DNA of 5,276 bases from Deltaproteobacteria bacterium (GCA_026388915.1 JAPLIW010000360.1:1-5276); one strand, 5' to 3'; positions 1 through 5,141 are shown, numbered from the stretch's first letter. Numbers and translations are program-made. Notes: generated by a model not told the origin, from the sequence alone.

Positions 1-5
1 CCCGT

Positions 6-26
6 GGGCGATCCACCGGATCGCCC
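6..26. other. Perfect short hairpin near the left edge
   Basis: A 9-bp perfect inverted repeat (GGGCGATCC / GGATCGCCC) closes a 3-nt loop. No T-run follows on either strand, so it is not a classical intrinsic terminator. It could mark the 3' end of a gene lying left of the window or a protein-binding palindrome. The surrounding bases 1-130 show no recognisable coding sequence; the reading frame open across 4-210 runs through the repeat and into the promoter and resembles no protein I know. Confidence 0.5.
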
Positions 27-133
27 CAACGCGGATTCAACCCTAGGATGTGGTTCTGGCGCTGTGCCCGCCCGGCCCAAGAAATGGAATGCGCATCATG
101 GTTTTTCCGCGCAATGCCCTTGCCTCCTGGCCG

Positions 134-193
134 GGCACCGCCTGAAATGCAATCGGTCTGACGCCTACCTGGCGAAAAGTGAAGGGGGGCAAG
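134..193 (+). repeat. 60-bp intergenic repeat, copy A
   Basis: This stretch aligns without gaps to 2960-3019 with 51 of 60 identical bases; the longest shared run includes TGGCGAAAAGTGAAGG. It contains two small hairpins also present in the other copy: CGGGC-ACC-GCCTG (132-144), whose stem keeps pairing as a G-T wobble where copy B has an A-T pair, and CGCC-TACCT-GGCG (162-174). In this copy an outer stem is also possible, CCCTTGCCTCC (117-127) with GGGGGGCAAGGG (185-195), about 11 bp with one wobble. The outer stem is not conserved in copy B. The copy ends 13 bp before the -35 box of the helicase promoter. Its identity as a repeat family, an operator or an RNA element is unknown to me. Confidence 0.75.
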
Positions 194-206
194 GGATAGA
201 AATGCA

Positions 207-236
207 TTGACAGAATAGGGGGAATCAGCTTATATT
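207..236 (+). promoter_or_regulatory. Sigma70-type promoter of the helicase transcript
   Basis: A perfect -35 hexamer TTGACA (207-212) is followed after 18 bp by TATATT (231-236), inside a very AT-rich stretch. Transcription would start near 243-245 and run rightwards. The helicase ATG is about 415 nt downstream with no better gene start between, so this promoter most simply drives the helicase with a long leader. Start site and direction are inferred from hexamer matches only. Confidence 0.6.
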
Positions 237-243
237 ATATAAA

Positions 244-660
244 ATAAGGTGATACGAAAAATCCAAGATAGAGGCCTACCCGGACATTTGTCAAAATGTC
301 TTTCCAACCCTCAGGTCTTCGGTTCCGCTCCGACCCCGCTATCTGTTTTTTGTACATCCCCCGATTCATAGATCTTAACCTTTAGACGGGATTGCAGGCT
401 TTCGGCCAATAAAGCGGAGGGCCTTTTCCCCCATGAAGTCGGGCGCAGTTTCCCGCAAGGCAGGGGTTGCCGGTTACCCGGCAGCATCCAGGGGAAGCGG
501 CGAACCCCCCGTTTCGGGGTATCAGACGAACCTTCACCCTCCCTGTCAGGGTGATTAACAAACGCAGGCTCCTGGCCGCAGGCCACGCTCAGCCTGTGAT
601 TACCCATTGAAAAGATGACCCTTGCGGAATGCGGGGCATCGAATCCAGAAAGAGAGGCAT
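244..660 (+). promoter_or_regulatory. Long hairpin-rich 5' leader of the helicase mRNA
   Basis: The ~415 nt between the promoter and the helicase start hold no convincing protein gene but many inverted repeats: GACATTT-GTCA-AAATGTC (283-300), GCTTT-8 nt-AAAGC (398-415), CGGG-8 nt-CCCG (440-455), TGCCGG-TTAC-CCGGCA (468-483), CCCCG-TTT-CGGGG (507-519), TCACCCT-7 nt-AGGGTGA (534-554), and a nested pair with outer stem CAGGCT/AGCCTG (565-570/591-596) and inner stem TGGCC-GCA-GGCCA (573-585). This density suggests a folded regulatory leader or an embedded non-coding RNA. Long structured leaders are known for cold-shock and some DEAD-box helicase mRNAs; that parallel is inference. It matches no riboswitch class whose consensus I can recall. 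Read on the minus strand, the 468-483 hairpin has a GTAA (GNRA) loop, so an RNA of opposite polarity cannot be excluded. Confidence 0.5.
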
Positions 661-1854
661 ATGAGTTTTACTCCGTTCCATCTCCATCCGCAGATCGCGG
701 CCGGCGTCGAGGCGCTCGGCTATTCCACGCCAACCCCCATCCAGATTCGGGCCATCCCGCCGGTTCTCCAGGGACAAGACGTCATGGGCGTTGCCCAGAC
801 CGGAACCGGCAAAACCGCCGCCTTCGTGCTGCCGATCCTGGAGCGCCTGATCAAAAGGCCCCGGGGCCGGATCCGCGCCCTGGTCATCGCCCCCACCCGC
901 GAGCTGGCCGATCAGATCAACACCGCCTTTGCCGACCTGGGGCGACAGACGCATCTGCGCAGCGCCGCCATCTACGGCGGGGTGGGCATGGACCCGCAGG
1001 TCCGGAAACTGCGCGCCGGTGTTGAGATCGTCGTCGCCTGTCCCGGCCGCCTGCTCGATCACCTCCAACAGGGCACGATTCGCCTGGCGGATCTGGAGGT
1101 GCTCGTGCTCGACGAGGCGGACCGGATGTTCGACATGGGCTTCCTGCCGGATATCCGGAAGATCCTCCGCCACGTTCCGGCCAGGCGTCAGACCCTGCTG
1201 TTCGCCGCAACCATGCCCGATGATATCCGCCTGCTGGCCCGCGATGTGCTCCAGGCCCCGGTCACGGTGGAGGTCAATCCCTCCTCCCCGGCTTGCACGG
1301 TCGCGCACGCGCTCTACCCCGTCGATCCGCACCTCAAAACCGCGCTTCTTTTCGAGCTTCTGCGCCATACCGACACGGAGTCGGTCCTGGTCTTCACCCG
1401 CACCAAGCACCGCGCCAGGCGTGTGGGACAGCAGCTGGAAAGGGCCGGCTTTCGGGCCTCCTCCCTGCAGGGGAACCTGTCGCAGAACCAGCGCCAGGCG
1501 GCGCTCGACGGATTCCGCAACGGCACGGTTCAGGTCCTCGTGGCTACCGACATTGCCTCCCGCGGCATCGACGTCTCCCGCATATCCCATGTCATCAACT
1601 ACGACATGCCCGATTCCGCCGATGCATACACCCACCGCATCGGCCGAACCGGCCGGGCGGAGAAAAGCGGCGATGCCTTCACCTTCATGACCCGGGAAGA
1701 CGGGGCCATGGTACGCAGCATCGAGCGGGTCCTGGGGAAAAAGGTGGAGTGCCGCAGGGTGCCGGGCTTCGATTATAAAAAGCCGGCACCGGCGCGCGAT
1801 GCCGAATTTGCCCGCCTGCCGCGCGGGCCGCACCCTCGGGGAAGAAGGGGATGA
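661..1854 (+). CDS. rhlE: DEAD-box ATP-dependent RNA helicase, RhlE-like
   Basis: ATP-driven unwinding or remodelling of RNA in the cytoplasm; RhlE-type enzymes act in ribosome maturation and mRNA turnover. The 397-residue product has the two RecA-like domains with little else. Motifs in order: Q motif with TPIQ (25-28), motif I AQTGTGKT (45-52), Ia PTREL (78-82), GG (106-107), Ib CPGR (127-130), II DEAD (151-154), III AAT (182-184), IV LVFTRT (243-248), V ATDIASRGID (295-304), VI HRIGRTGR (325-332). The C-terminal extension is short and basic, ending in PRGRRG. ATG 661 was chosen because AGAGAGG (651-657) sits just upstream, although the spacing is tight, and because the product then begins MSF like other RhlE proteins; a TTG at 622 would add 13 residues of no family likeness. 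Oddities: motif III is AAT, not SAT, and motif Ib has Cys where Thr is usual. RhlE rather than another DEAD-box subfamily is likely, not certain. Confidence 0.95.
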   Translation: MSFTPFHLHPQIAAGVEALGYSTPTPIQIRAIPPVLQGQDVMGVAQTGTGKTAAFVLPILERLIKRPRGRIRALVIAPTRELADQINTAFADLGRQTHLRSAAIYGGVGMDPQVRKLRAGVEIVVACPGRLLDHLQQGTIRLADLEVLVLDEADRMFDMGFLPDIRKILRHVPARRQTLLFAATMPDDIRLLARDVLQAPVTVEVNPSSPACTVAHALYPVDPHLKTALLFELLRHTDTESVLVFTRTKHRARRVGQQLERAGFRASSLQGNLSQNQRQAALDGFRNGTVQVLVATDIASRGIDVSRISHVINYDMPDSADAYTHRIGRTGRAEKSGDAFTFMTREDGAMVRSIERVLGKKVECRRVPGFDYKKPAPARDAEFARLPRGPHPRGRRG

Positions 1855-1890
1855 AAGGATTAGGCTTGAGTCAAAAAGCGAAAAATTTCA

Positions 1891-1918
1891 TTGGATTTCT
1901 TTTTTTTTTCATGATAAT
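1891..1918 (+). promoter_or_regulatory. Possible internal promoter before the small basic gene
   Basis: TTGGAT (1891-1896) and GATAAT (1913-1918) are separated by 16 bp in the AT-rich gap after the helicase. A run of ten T (1900-1909) lies between them. A transcript would begin about 20 nt before the small gene's start codon. The match is moderate and AT-rich DNA yields such hexamers by chance. Confidence 0.3.
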
Positions 1919-1945
1919 GATAGTTTTTAGGCCAAGGAGGGAATT

Positions 1946-2110
1946 TTGCCAAAACGACGTGGAGCTTATAAAAGCGAAAAACGGCGAAAAGAATTATCCC
2001 GCCAGAAAAAGCAGGACGAAAGAAGAGAGCGCAAGCTTCATAAAGGAGATGGCGCCCCGTCGGACACCGAAAAGGTTGAGCAAGAAGAGAACCAGCCGCC
2101 CAACCCTTGA
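1946..2110 (+). CDS. Small highly basic protein, 54 residues, TTG start
   Basis: The product begins MPKRRGAYKSEKRRKEL. Residues 1-33 hold 16 Lys/Arg (eight each) against five acidic residues, arranged like one long charged helix; residues 34-54 are acidic and Pro/Asn-rich (six Asp/Glu, ending NQPPNP). There is no signal peptide or membrane segment. The TTG start is supported by a near-perfect Shine-Dalgarno, AAGGAGG (1934-1940), five bases upstream; no ATG lies in this frame nearby. The gene begins 91 nt after the helicase stop on the same strand and precedes an RRM protein gene, so a role with RNA or ribosomes is inferred. I believe similar short MPKRRG-type proteins occur in other deltaproteobacteria, but no function is known to me. 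A longer frame (1851-2210) crosses the same DNA, but its product lacks coherent composition and its start has a poorer ribosome binding site. Confidence 0.7.
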   Translation: MPKRRGAYKSEKRRKELSRQKKQDERRERKLHKGDGAPSDTEKVEQEENQPPNP

Positions 2111-2438
2111 CTGGTTATGCCTTTCCGGGGAAAAAGACTTCCTATTCATCTCTATCGCAAACACGATCAAGCCAGCCCCTCCGGTGAGGGAGGATGTGCT
2201 TTTATCATAGATGGGCAAGGTTGACGAAATCGGTTGAAAGGGACTCGTGGGTGAGGACTCAACCCCCCGTGGCGAAGCTTCTCGCGGCGCCGGAGGGAAT
2301 GAGGGAAATTGGTGGCCCATCCTCCCAGACGAATCGGACATTCAACAAAGGCAAGTAAACGTGGCGAACGCCGTATGGCGGGCGCTACCCATCAACGTGC
2401 GCCGCTTGAAGCGGGGCAGAAAAGGAGCAGCAGAGAGT
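2111..2438 (+). promoter_or_regulatory. Gene-free, hairpin-rich leader before the RRM gene
   Basis: These 328 nt contain no recognisable gene. A frame in phase with the RRM gene is open from 2247, but its 64 upstream codons encode nothing family-like. Visible inverted repeats are CCCTC-CGGT-GAGGG (2177-2190), which could end the small-gene transcript although its T-run is distant; GGTTGA/TCAACC (2232-2237/2259-2264); mutually exclusive GGC-GAAC-GCC (2363-2372) and CGCC-GTAT-GGCG (2369-2380); GGCGC/GCGCC (2381-2385/2399-2403); and CCGC-TTGAA-GCGG (2402-2414), ending six bases before the ribosome binding site. No promoter is convincing: TTGACG (2221-2226) lacks a good -10 at the right distance. 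The stretch may be a folded translational control region. Confidence 0.4.
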
Positions 2439-2768
2439 ATGGCTAAGAAACTGTTTGTAGGGGGGCTGAGCTGGGACACGACAGACGACGGCCTGCGCCA
2501 GGCCTTCGTGGCTCACGGAGAAATCACCGAAGCCAAGGTTATCACCGACCGGGATACGGGACGCTCCCGGGGTTTTGGGTTCGTGACCTTCGCCCAGGAT
2601 GAGGATGCGAAAACGGCCATTTCCAAGATGGACGGCACGACCCTGGACGGCAAGACCATCAAAGTCAACGAGGCGCAGGAAAAGAGCCCCCGCGGGGGCG
2701 GCCGGCCCGGAGGCGGTTATGGGGGCGGCGGCGGCCGTGGCGGTGGCGGCGGGCGCAACCGCTGGTAG
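2439..2768 (+). CDS. RRM-domain RNA-binding protein with glycine-rich tail
   Basis: A 109-residue cytoplasmic protein expected to bind single-stranded RNA, like the short bacterial and cyanobacterial Rbp proteins and plant glycine-rich RNA-binding proteins. A single RRM fills residues 4 to about 78. RNP2 is LFVGGL (5-10) and RNP1 is RGFGFVTF (44-51), a full match to the consensus, with the RNA-stacking aromatics present at F6, F46 and F48. The tail from residue 84 to the end has 16 Gly in 26 residues with RGG-type repeats (R85, R100) and ends in RNRW; such tails aid RNA binding and self-association. ATG 2439 gives an N-terminus right at the first RRM strand; AAAGGAG (2421-2427) lies upstream with an 11-nt spacing, slightly long. 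The gene is co-directional with the helicase and small basic gene. Cold-inducible RNA chaperone activity is the usual inference for this family, not shown here. Confidence 0.93.
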   Translation: MAKKLFVGGLSWDTTDDGLRQAFVAHGEITEAKVITDRDTGRSRGFGFVTFAQDEDAKTAISKMDGTTLDGKTIKVNEAQEKSPRGGGRPGGGYGGGGGRGGGGGRNRW

Positions 2769-2807
2769 TTTCCTGATAAGCAGGAAAATACTCTTCCGTT
2801 TTATCAG
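2769..2807 (+). other. Two competing hairpins directly after the RRM stop codon
   Basis: TTTCCTG-ATAAG-CAGGAAA (2769-2787) is a perfect 7-bp hairpin. The same DNA can instead pair CTGATAA (2773-2779) with TTATCAG (2801-2807), enclosing GGAA/TTCC (2783-2786/2794-2797). The two folds share bases and exclude each other. No T-run follows directly, so neither is a textbook terminator; they may stabilise the 3' end of the mRNA. Confidence 0.4.
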
Positions 2808-2816
2808 CCCGGCATG

Positions 2817-2870
2817 AATTCCGGGGGCCGATTACTGATTCTATGAGAAAAAGTGATGGCCTCCGGAATT
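2817..2870. other. Long hairpin of about 19 bp in the convergent intergenic region
   Basis: AATTCCGGGGGCC (2817-2829) pairs with GGCCTCCGGAATT (2858-2870) over 13 bp with one G-T wobble. After one bulged G the stem continues with ATTACT (2831-2836) and AGTGAT (2852-2857), leaving a 15-nt loop. No T-run follows on either strand. The length is unusual for a terminator and fits an mRNA 3'-end stabiliser, a small RNA or a REP/MITE-like element equally well. It lies between the 3' ends of two convergent genes. Confidence 0.55.
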
Positions 2871-2896
2871 ATCCTCAGGGGTAAAATCAAGGCCAT

Positions 2897-2920
2897 AAGA
2901 AGTTTTCATCCCTTCTTTTT
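2897..2920 (+). terminator. Weak intrinsic terminator candidate for the RRM transcript
   Basis: AAGAAG (2897-2902) and CTTCTT (2912-2917) form a 6-bp stem around a 9-nt loop, and the 3' arm merges into a run of five T (2916-2920) before G. The stem is AT-rich, so efficiency would be modest. It is the only hairpin-plus-T-run I find on the plus strand between the RRM gene and typA. Confidence 0.35.
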
Positions 2921-2959
2921 GTCCTCAGTGTAGTCTCTTAACTATCACCACCCACTCCA

Positions 2960-3019
2960 GGCAGCGCCTGAAATTCAATCCATCTTCCGCCTACTTGGCG
3001 AAAAGTGAAGGAAGGCAAG
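2960..3019 (+). repeat. 60-bp intergenic repeat, copy B
   Basis: Second copy of the element at 134-193, same orientation, 51 of 60 bases identical with no gap. It keeps both small hairpins: CAGGC-AGC-GCCTG (2958-2970, a perfect 5-bp stem here) and CGCC-TACTT-GGCG (2988-3000). CTTCC (2984-2988) can also pair with GGAAG (3010-3014), a pairing not possible in copy A. It sits downstream of both the RRM gene and typA, so it cannot be a 5' leader element for either; this argues against a riboswitch and for a dispersed intergenic repeat or a free-standing RNA. Confidence 0.75.
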
Positions 3020-3089
3020 CCGGGAATAACTTTCGATTGGCAGACCTTTCATAAACTGTAATTTTATGGCGAGTTAGGGATTATGACCC

Positions 3090-4934
3090 TCATGCTTCCT
3101 TGACATTCAACTTCTCCGCCCGCAGCCGGTGCCGTGTTTCGGCGGAGAGGGCGGACTTGCGCAGGCGGATGCTGCGGGGGGTGACCTCCACCATTTCGTC
3201 GTCCTTGATGAATTCAATGGCCCTCTCCAGGGTCATGGGGATCGCCGGGGTCAGCTGAATGCTGTCGTCTTTGATGGAGGCGCGCATATTGGTCAATTTC
3301 TTCATCTTACAGGGGTTGACATTGAGGTCGTTTTCCCGGTTGTGTTCTCCCACGATCATCCCCTCGTAGACCGGCTCTCCCGGCGTCAGAAAGAGAACCC
3401 CCCGGGGTTCCAGGTTGAAGAGGGCGTAGGACACCGCCTCTCCCTTCCGGTCGGAAACCAGGGATCCGGTCATGCGCACCGGAAAGTCCCCCCGGAACTC
3501 TTCGTAGCCTCTCAGGTAGGAGTTCATGATCCCGGTTCCCCGGGTGTCGGTCAGGAACTCGTTGCGGTAGCCGATCAGGGAGCGCGAGGGGATGGTGAAC
3601 TCCATACGGACGCGGCCGGTGCCGTGGTTCGCCAGGTTCACCATGCGGCCCTTCCGCCGGGAGAGCTTCTCGGAGACCACGCCGATGAAGTTCTCGTCGC
3701 AGTCGATGAAGAGGTGTTCGATGGGCTCCAGGATCATCCCGGATTTCCGCTTATAGATGACCTGGGGGCGGCCCACCATGAGTTCAAAGCCTTCCCGCCG
3801 CATGGTCTCGATCAAGATGGCCATCTGAAACTCCCCCCGCCCCTTGACGATGAAGCTGTCCGCCTCCTCGCCGTCCTCCACCCGGATGGCCACGTTGCGC
3901 AGCGATTCCTTATAGAGTCGGTCGCGGATTTTGCCCGACTGCACGTACTTCCCTTCTTTTCCCGAAAGAGGAGAGGTGTTGCTGGTAAAGAGCATGGAGA
4001 TGGTCGGCTCGTCGACGGAGATCCGCGGCAGGGCTTTGGGCGCTTCGCGGGTGCAGATGGTGTCGCCGATTTCCACGTCTTCGATCCCCGCCAGGATGAT
4101 AATGTCCCCCGGCTGGGCTGATTCCACCTCTTTCAGGTTGATCCCGTCATACACCTGGAGTTTGGAGATCCGGAGGGGGATGGCCTTCTCCTCCCGGTTG
4201 AGGCACACCAGGTCCTCGTTGCACCCCGCCGTGCCGTGAAAGACCTTGCCCACGGCCAGGCGTCCCAGGTAGTCGGAGTAGTCCAGGTCGGCCACCAGCA
4301 TCTGGAACGGCTCCTCCGGGTCATAGGCGGGCGGAGGGATCTCGTCGAGGATGGCCCGGAACAGGGGGGTGAGATCCCGTCCTTGCTCTTTCGCGGACTT
4401 CTGCGCGATCCCCTCCCGCCCCACGGCGTAGAGGACGGGAAAACCGATCTGCTCCTCCGTGGCGTCCAGGTCGAAGAAGAGGCCGTAGATCTCGTCCAGC
4501 ACTTCCTCCGGGCGGGCGTCCTTGCGGTCAATCTTGTTGACCACTACGATGATCTTCAAGCCGGCTTCCAGAGCCTTCTTGAGGACAAACCGCGTCTGGG
4601 GCAGGGGGCCTTCCGAGGCATCCACCAGGAGGAGAACGCCGTCCACCATCATGAGGGCCCGCTCCACCTCCCCGCCGAAGTCGGCGTGCCCCGGAGTGTC
4701 CAGGATGTTGATCTTGACATCCTGCCAGTAGACCGAGCAGTTTTTGGCCGCGATGGTGATGCCCCGCTCCCGCTCCAGATCCAGGGAGTCCATGACTCTT
4801 TCCGCCACCTCCTGGCCGGGGCGGAATACGCCGCTCTGCTTGAACATCTGGTCCACCAGGGTGGTCTTGCCGTGGTCCACGTGGGCGATGATGGCGATGT
4901 TCCTTAATTTTGCGTTCTGCGCGCTTCTTTTCAT
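3090..4934 (-). CDS. typA: Ribosome-binding translational GTPase TypA/BipA
   Basis: An EF-G-like GTPase that binds the ribosome and assists 50S assembly and growth under stress, notably at low temperature in E. coli. The 614-residue length fits the family (about 600-615). GTPase motifs: G1 AHVDHGKT (17-24), G2 RGIT (57-60), G3 DTPGH (79-83), G4 NKID (133-136). The beta-barrel domain II, EF-G-like domains III (NTSPLSGKEG, 319-328; GRGEF, 365-369) and V follow. The BipA-specific C-terminal domain carries RGTGIMNS (465-472) and KLTNMRAS (546-553), ending in a basic VTPRSIRLRK segment (584-593) and a charged tail. ATG at 4934 was chosen because family members begin a few residues before the RNIAIIAHVDHGKT block; a TTG at 4988 would add 18 unrelated residues. 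The ribosome binding site is weak (GGGAAAAAG abutting the ATG). The G5 region reads YAVGREG (169-175), with Val where Ser is usual. It converges on the RRM gene, 321 nt between stop codons, and no clear intrinsic terminator follows it. Confidence 0.97.
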   Translation of the reverse strand: MKRSAQNAKLRNIAIIAHVDHGKTTLVDQMFKQSGVFRPGQEVAERVMDSLDLERERGITIAAKNCSVYWQDVKINILDTPGHADFGGEVERALMMVDGVLLLVDASEGPLPQTRFVLKKALEAGLKIIVVVNKIDRKDARPEEVLDEIYGLFFDLDATEEQIGFPVLYAVGREGIAQKSAKEQGRDLTPLFRAILDEIPPPAYDPEEPFQMLVADLDYSDYLGRLAVGKVFHGTAGCNEDLVCLNREEKAIPLRISKLQVYDGINLKEVESAQPGDIIILAGIEDVEIGDTICTREAPKALPRISVDEPTISMLFTSNTSPLSGKEGKYVQSGKIRDRLYKESLRNVAIRVEDGEEADSFIVKGRGEFQMAILIETMRREGFELMVGRPQVIYKRKSGMILEPIEHLFIDCDENFIGVVSEKLSRRKGRMVNLANHGTGRVRMEFTIPSRSLIGYRNEFLTDTRGTGIMNSYLRGYEEFRGDFPVRMTGSLVSDRKGEAVSYALFNLEPRGVLFLTPGEPVYEGMIVGEHNRENDLNVNPCKMKKLTNMRASIKDDSIQLTPAIPMTLERAIEFIKDDEMVEVTPRSIRLRKSALSAETRHRLRAEKLNVKEA

Positions 4935-5126
4935 CTTTTTCCCAAAATGCTTTTTATGGAATAACAAAATCAGGGTTTGAGAACTCAAAGTGGGACGGCC
5001 AGGCAGGGAGGAGCAGTAGGAAAAACCCTTAAGGCAGAGGGGCTAAAACCGCCGCGTTGATCTTTTGAATTCTTTTTTTGAATCCTCTATTCCAGTCTCA
5101 ATCGTTCCTTTCCGGTTTTTGCTACC
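4935..5126 (-). promoter_or_regulatory. typA leader, about 190 nt, without a gene
   Basis: From the inferred transcription start to the typA ATG there is no convincing gene. The stretch holds a run of seven A on the mRNA strand (plus-strand T run in 5072-5079) and a pyrimidine-rich stretch around 4990-5030. I see no strong hairpin or known riboswitch consensus. The in-frame extension from 4988 is possible but unlikely to be translated. Confidence 0.3.
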
Positions 5127-5132
5127 CTTTCA

Positions 5133-5141
5133 ATTATAGCA
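5133..5141 (-). promoter_or_regulatory. Extended -10 promoter for typA
   Basis: On the minus strand the sequence reads TGCTATAAT: a perfect TATAAT hexamer (plus 5133-5138) with the upstream TGn of an extended -10. A -35 is weak (TGTAAA at plus 5155-5160, 16 bp away), as is common with extended -10 promoters. The palindrome TTCGCGAA (5146-5153) lies between the two boxes and might be an operator; that is speculation. The start of transcription would be near 5126. Confidence 0.5.

Noticed and set aside
134..193. Riboswitch interpretation of the 60-bp repeat
   Set aside because: Copy B lies between the 3' ends of two convergent genes and so heads no mRNA, and the conserved bases fit no riboswitch consensus I can recall with confidence.
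235..369. A 44-codon minus-strand frame beginning MNRGMYKKQIAGSERNRR, with a weak AAAGG upstream
   Set aside because: It runs through the helicase promoter in the opposite direction, resembles no family I know, and its ribosome binding site is poor. It could be a remnant gene start, but that cannot be supported.
521..540. Hammerhead-like CTGAT / GAAAC signatures on the minus strand of the leader
   Set aside because: The core is incomplete: CTGAT is not followed by GA, and no stem II lies between the two motifs.
311..607. A 98-codon minus-strand frame across the helicase leader
   Set aside because: The product is Pro/Arg/Gly-rich with no domain, and the DNA is explained by a series of hairpins; open frames in structured GC-rich DNA are common.
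589..1833. Long minus-strand frame opposite the helicase, and long plus-strand frames opposite typA (3129-4121, 4236-4907)
   Set aside because: These are antisense shadows caused by GC-biased codon positions of the helicase and TypA genes; their products show no domain.
1851..2210. A 119-codon frame whose ATG overlaps the helicase stop codon
   Set aside because: Start-stop overlap is attractive, but the translation changes character abruptly and lacks homology-like features, while a better Shine-Dalgarno and coherent composition favour the 54-residue frame at 1946.
2247..2438. N-terminal extension of the RRM protein by 64 residues
   Set aside because: The in-phase codons have no stop, but the RRM begins right after ATG 2439, which has its own ribosome binding site, and the upstream part resembles no RRM protein.
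134..3019. CRISPR array
   Set aside because: Only two copies exist, almost 3 kb apart, with genes between them and no regular spacers.
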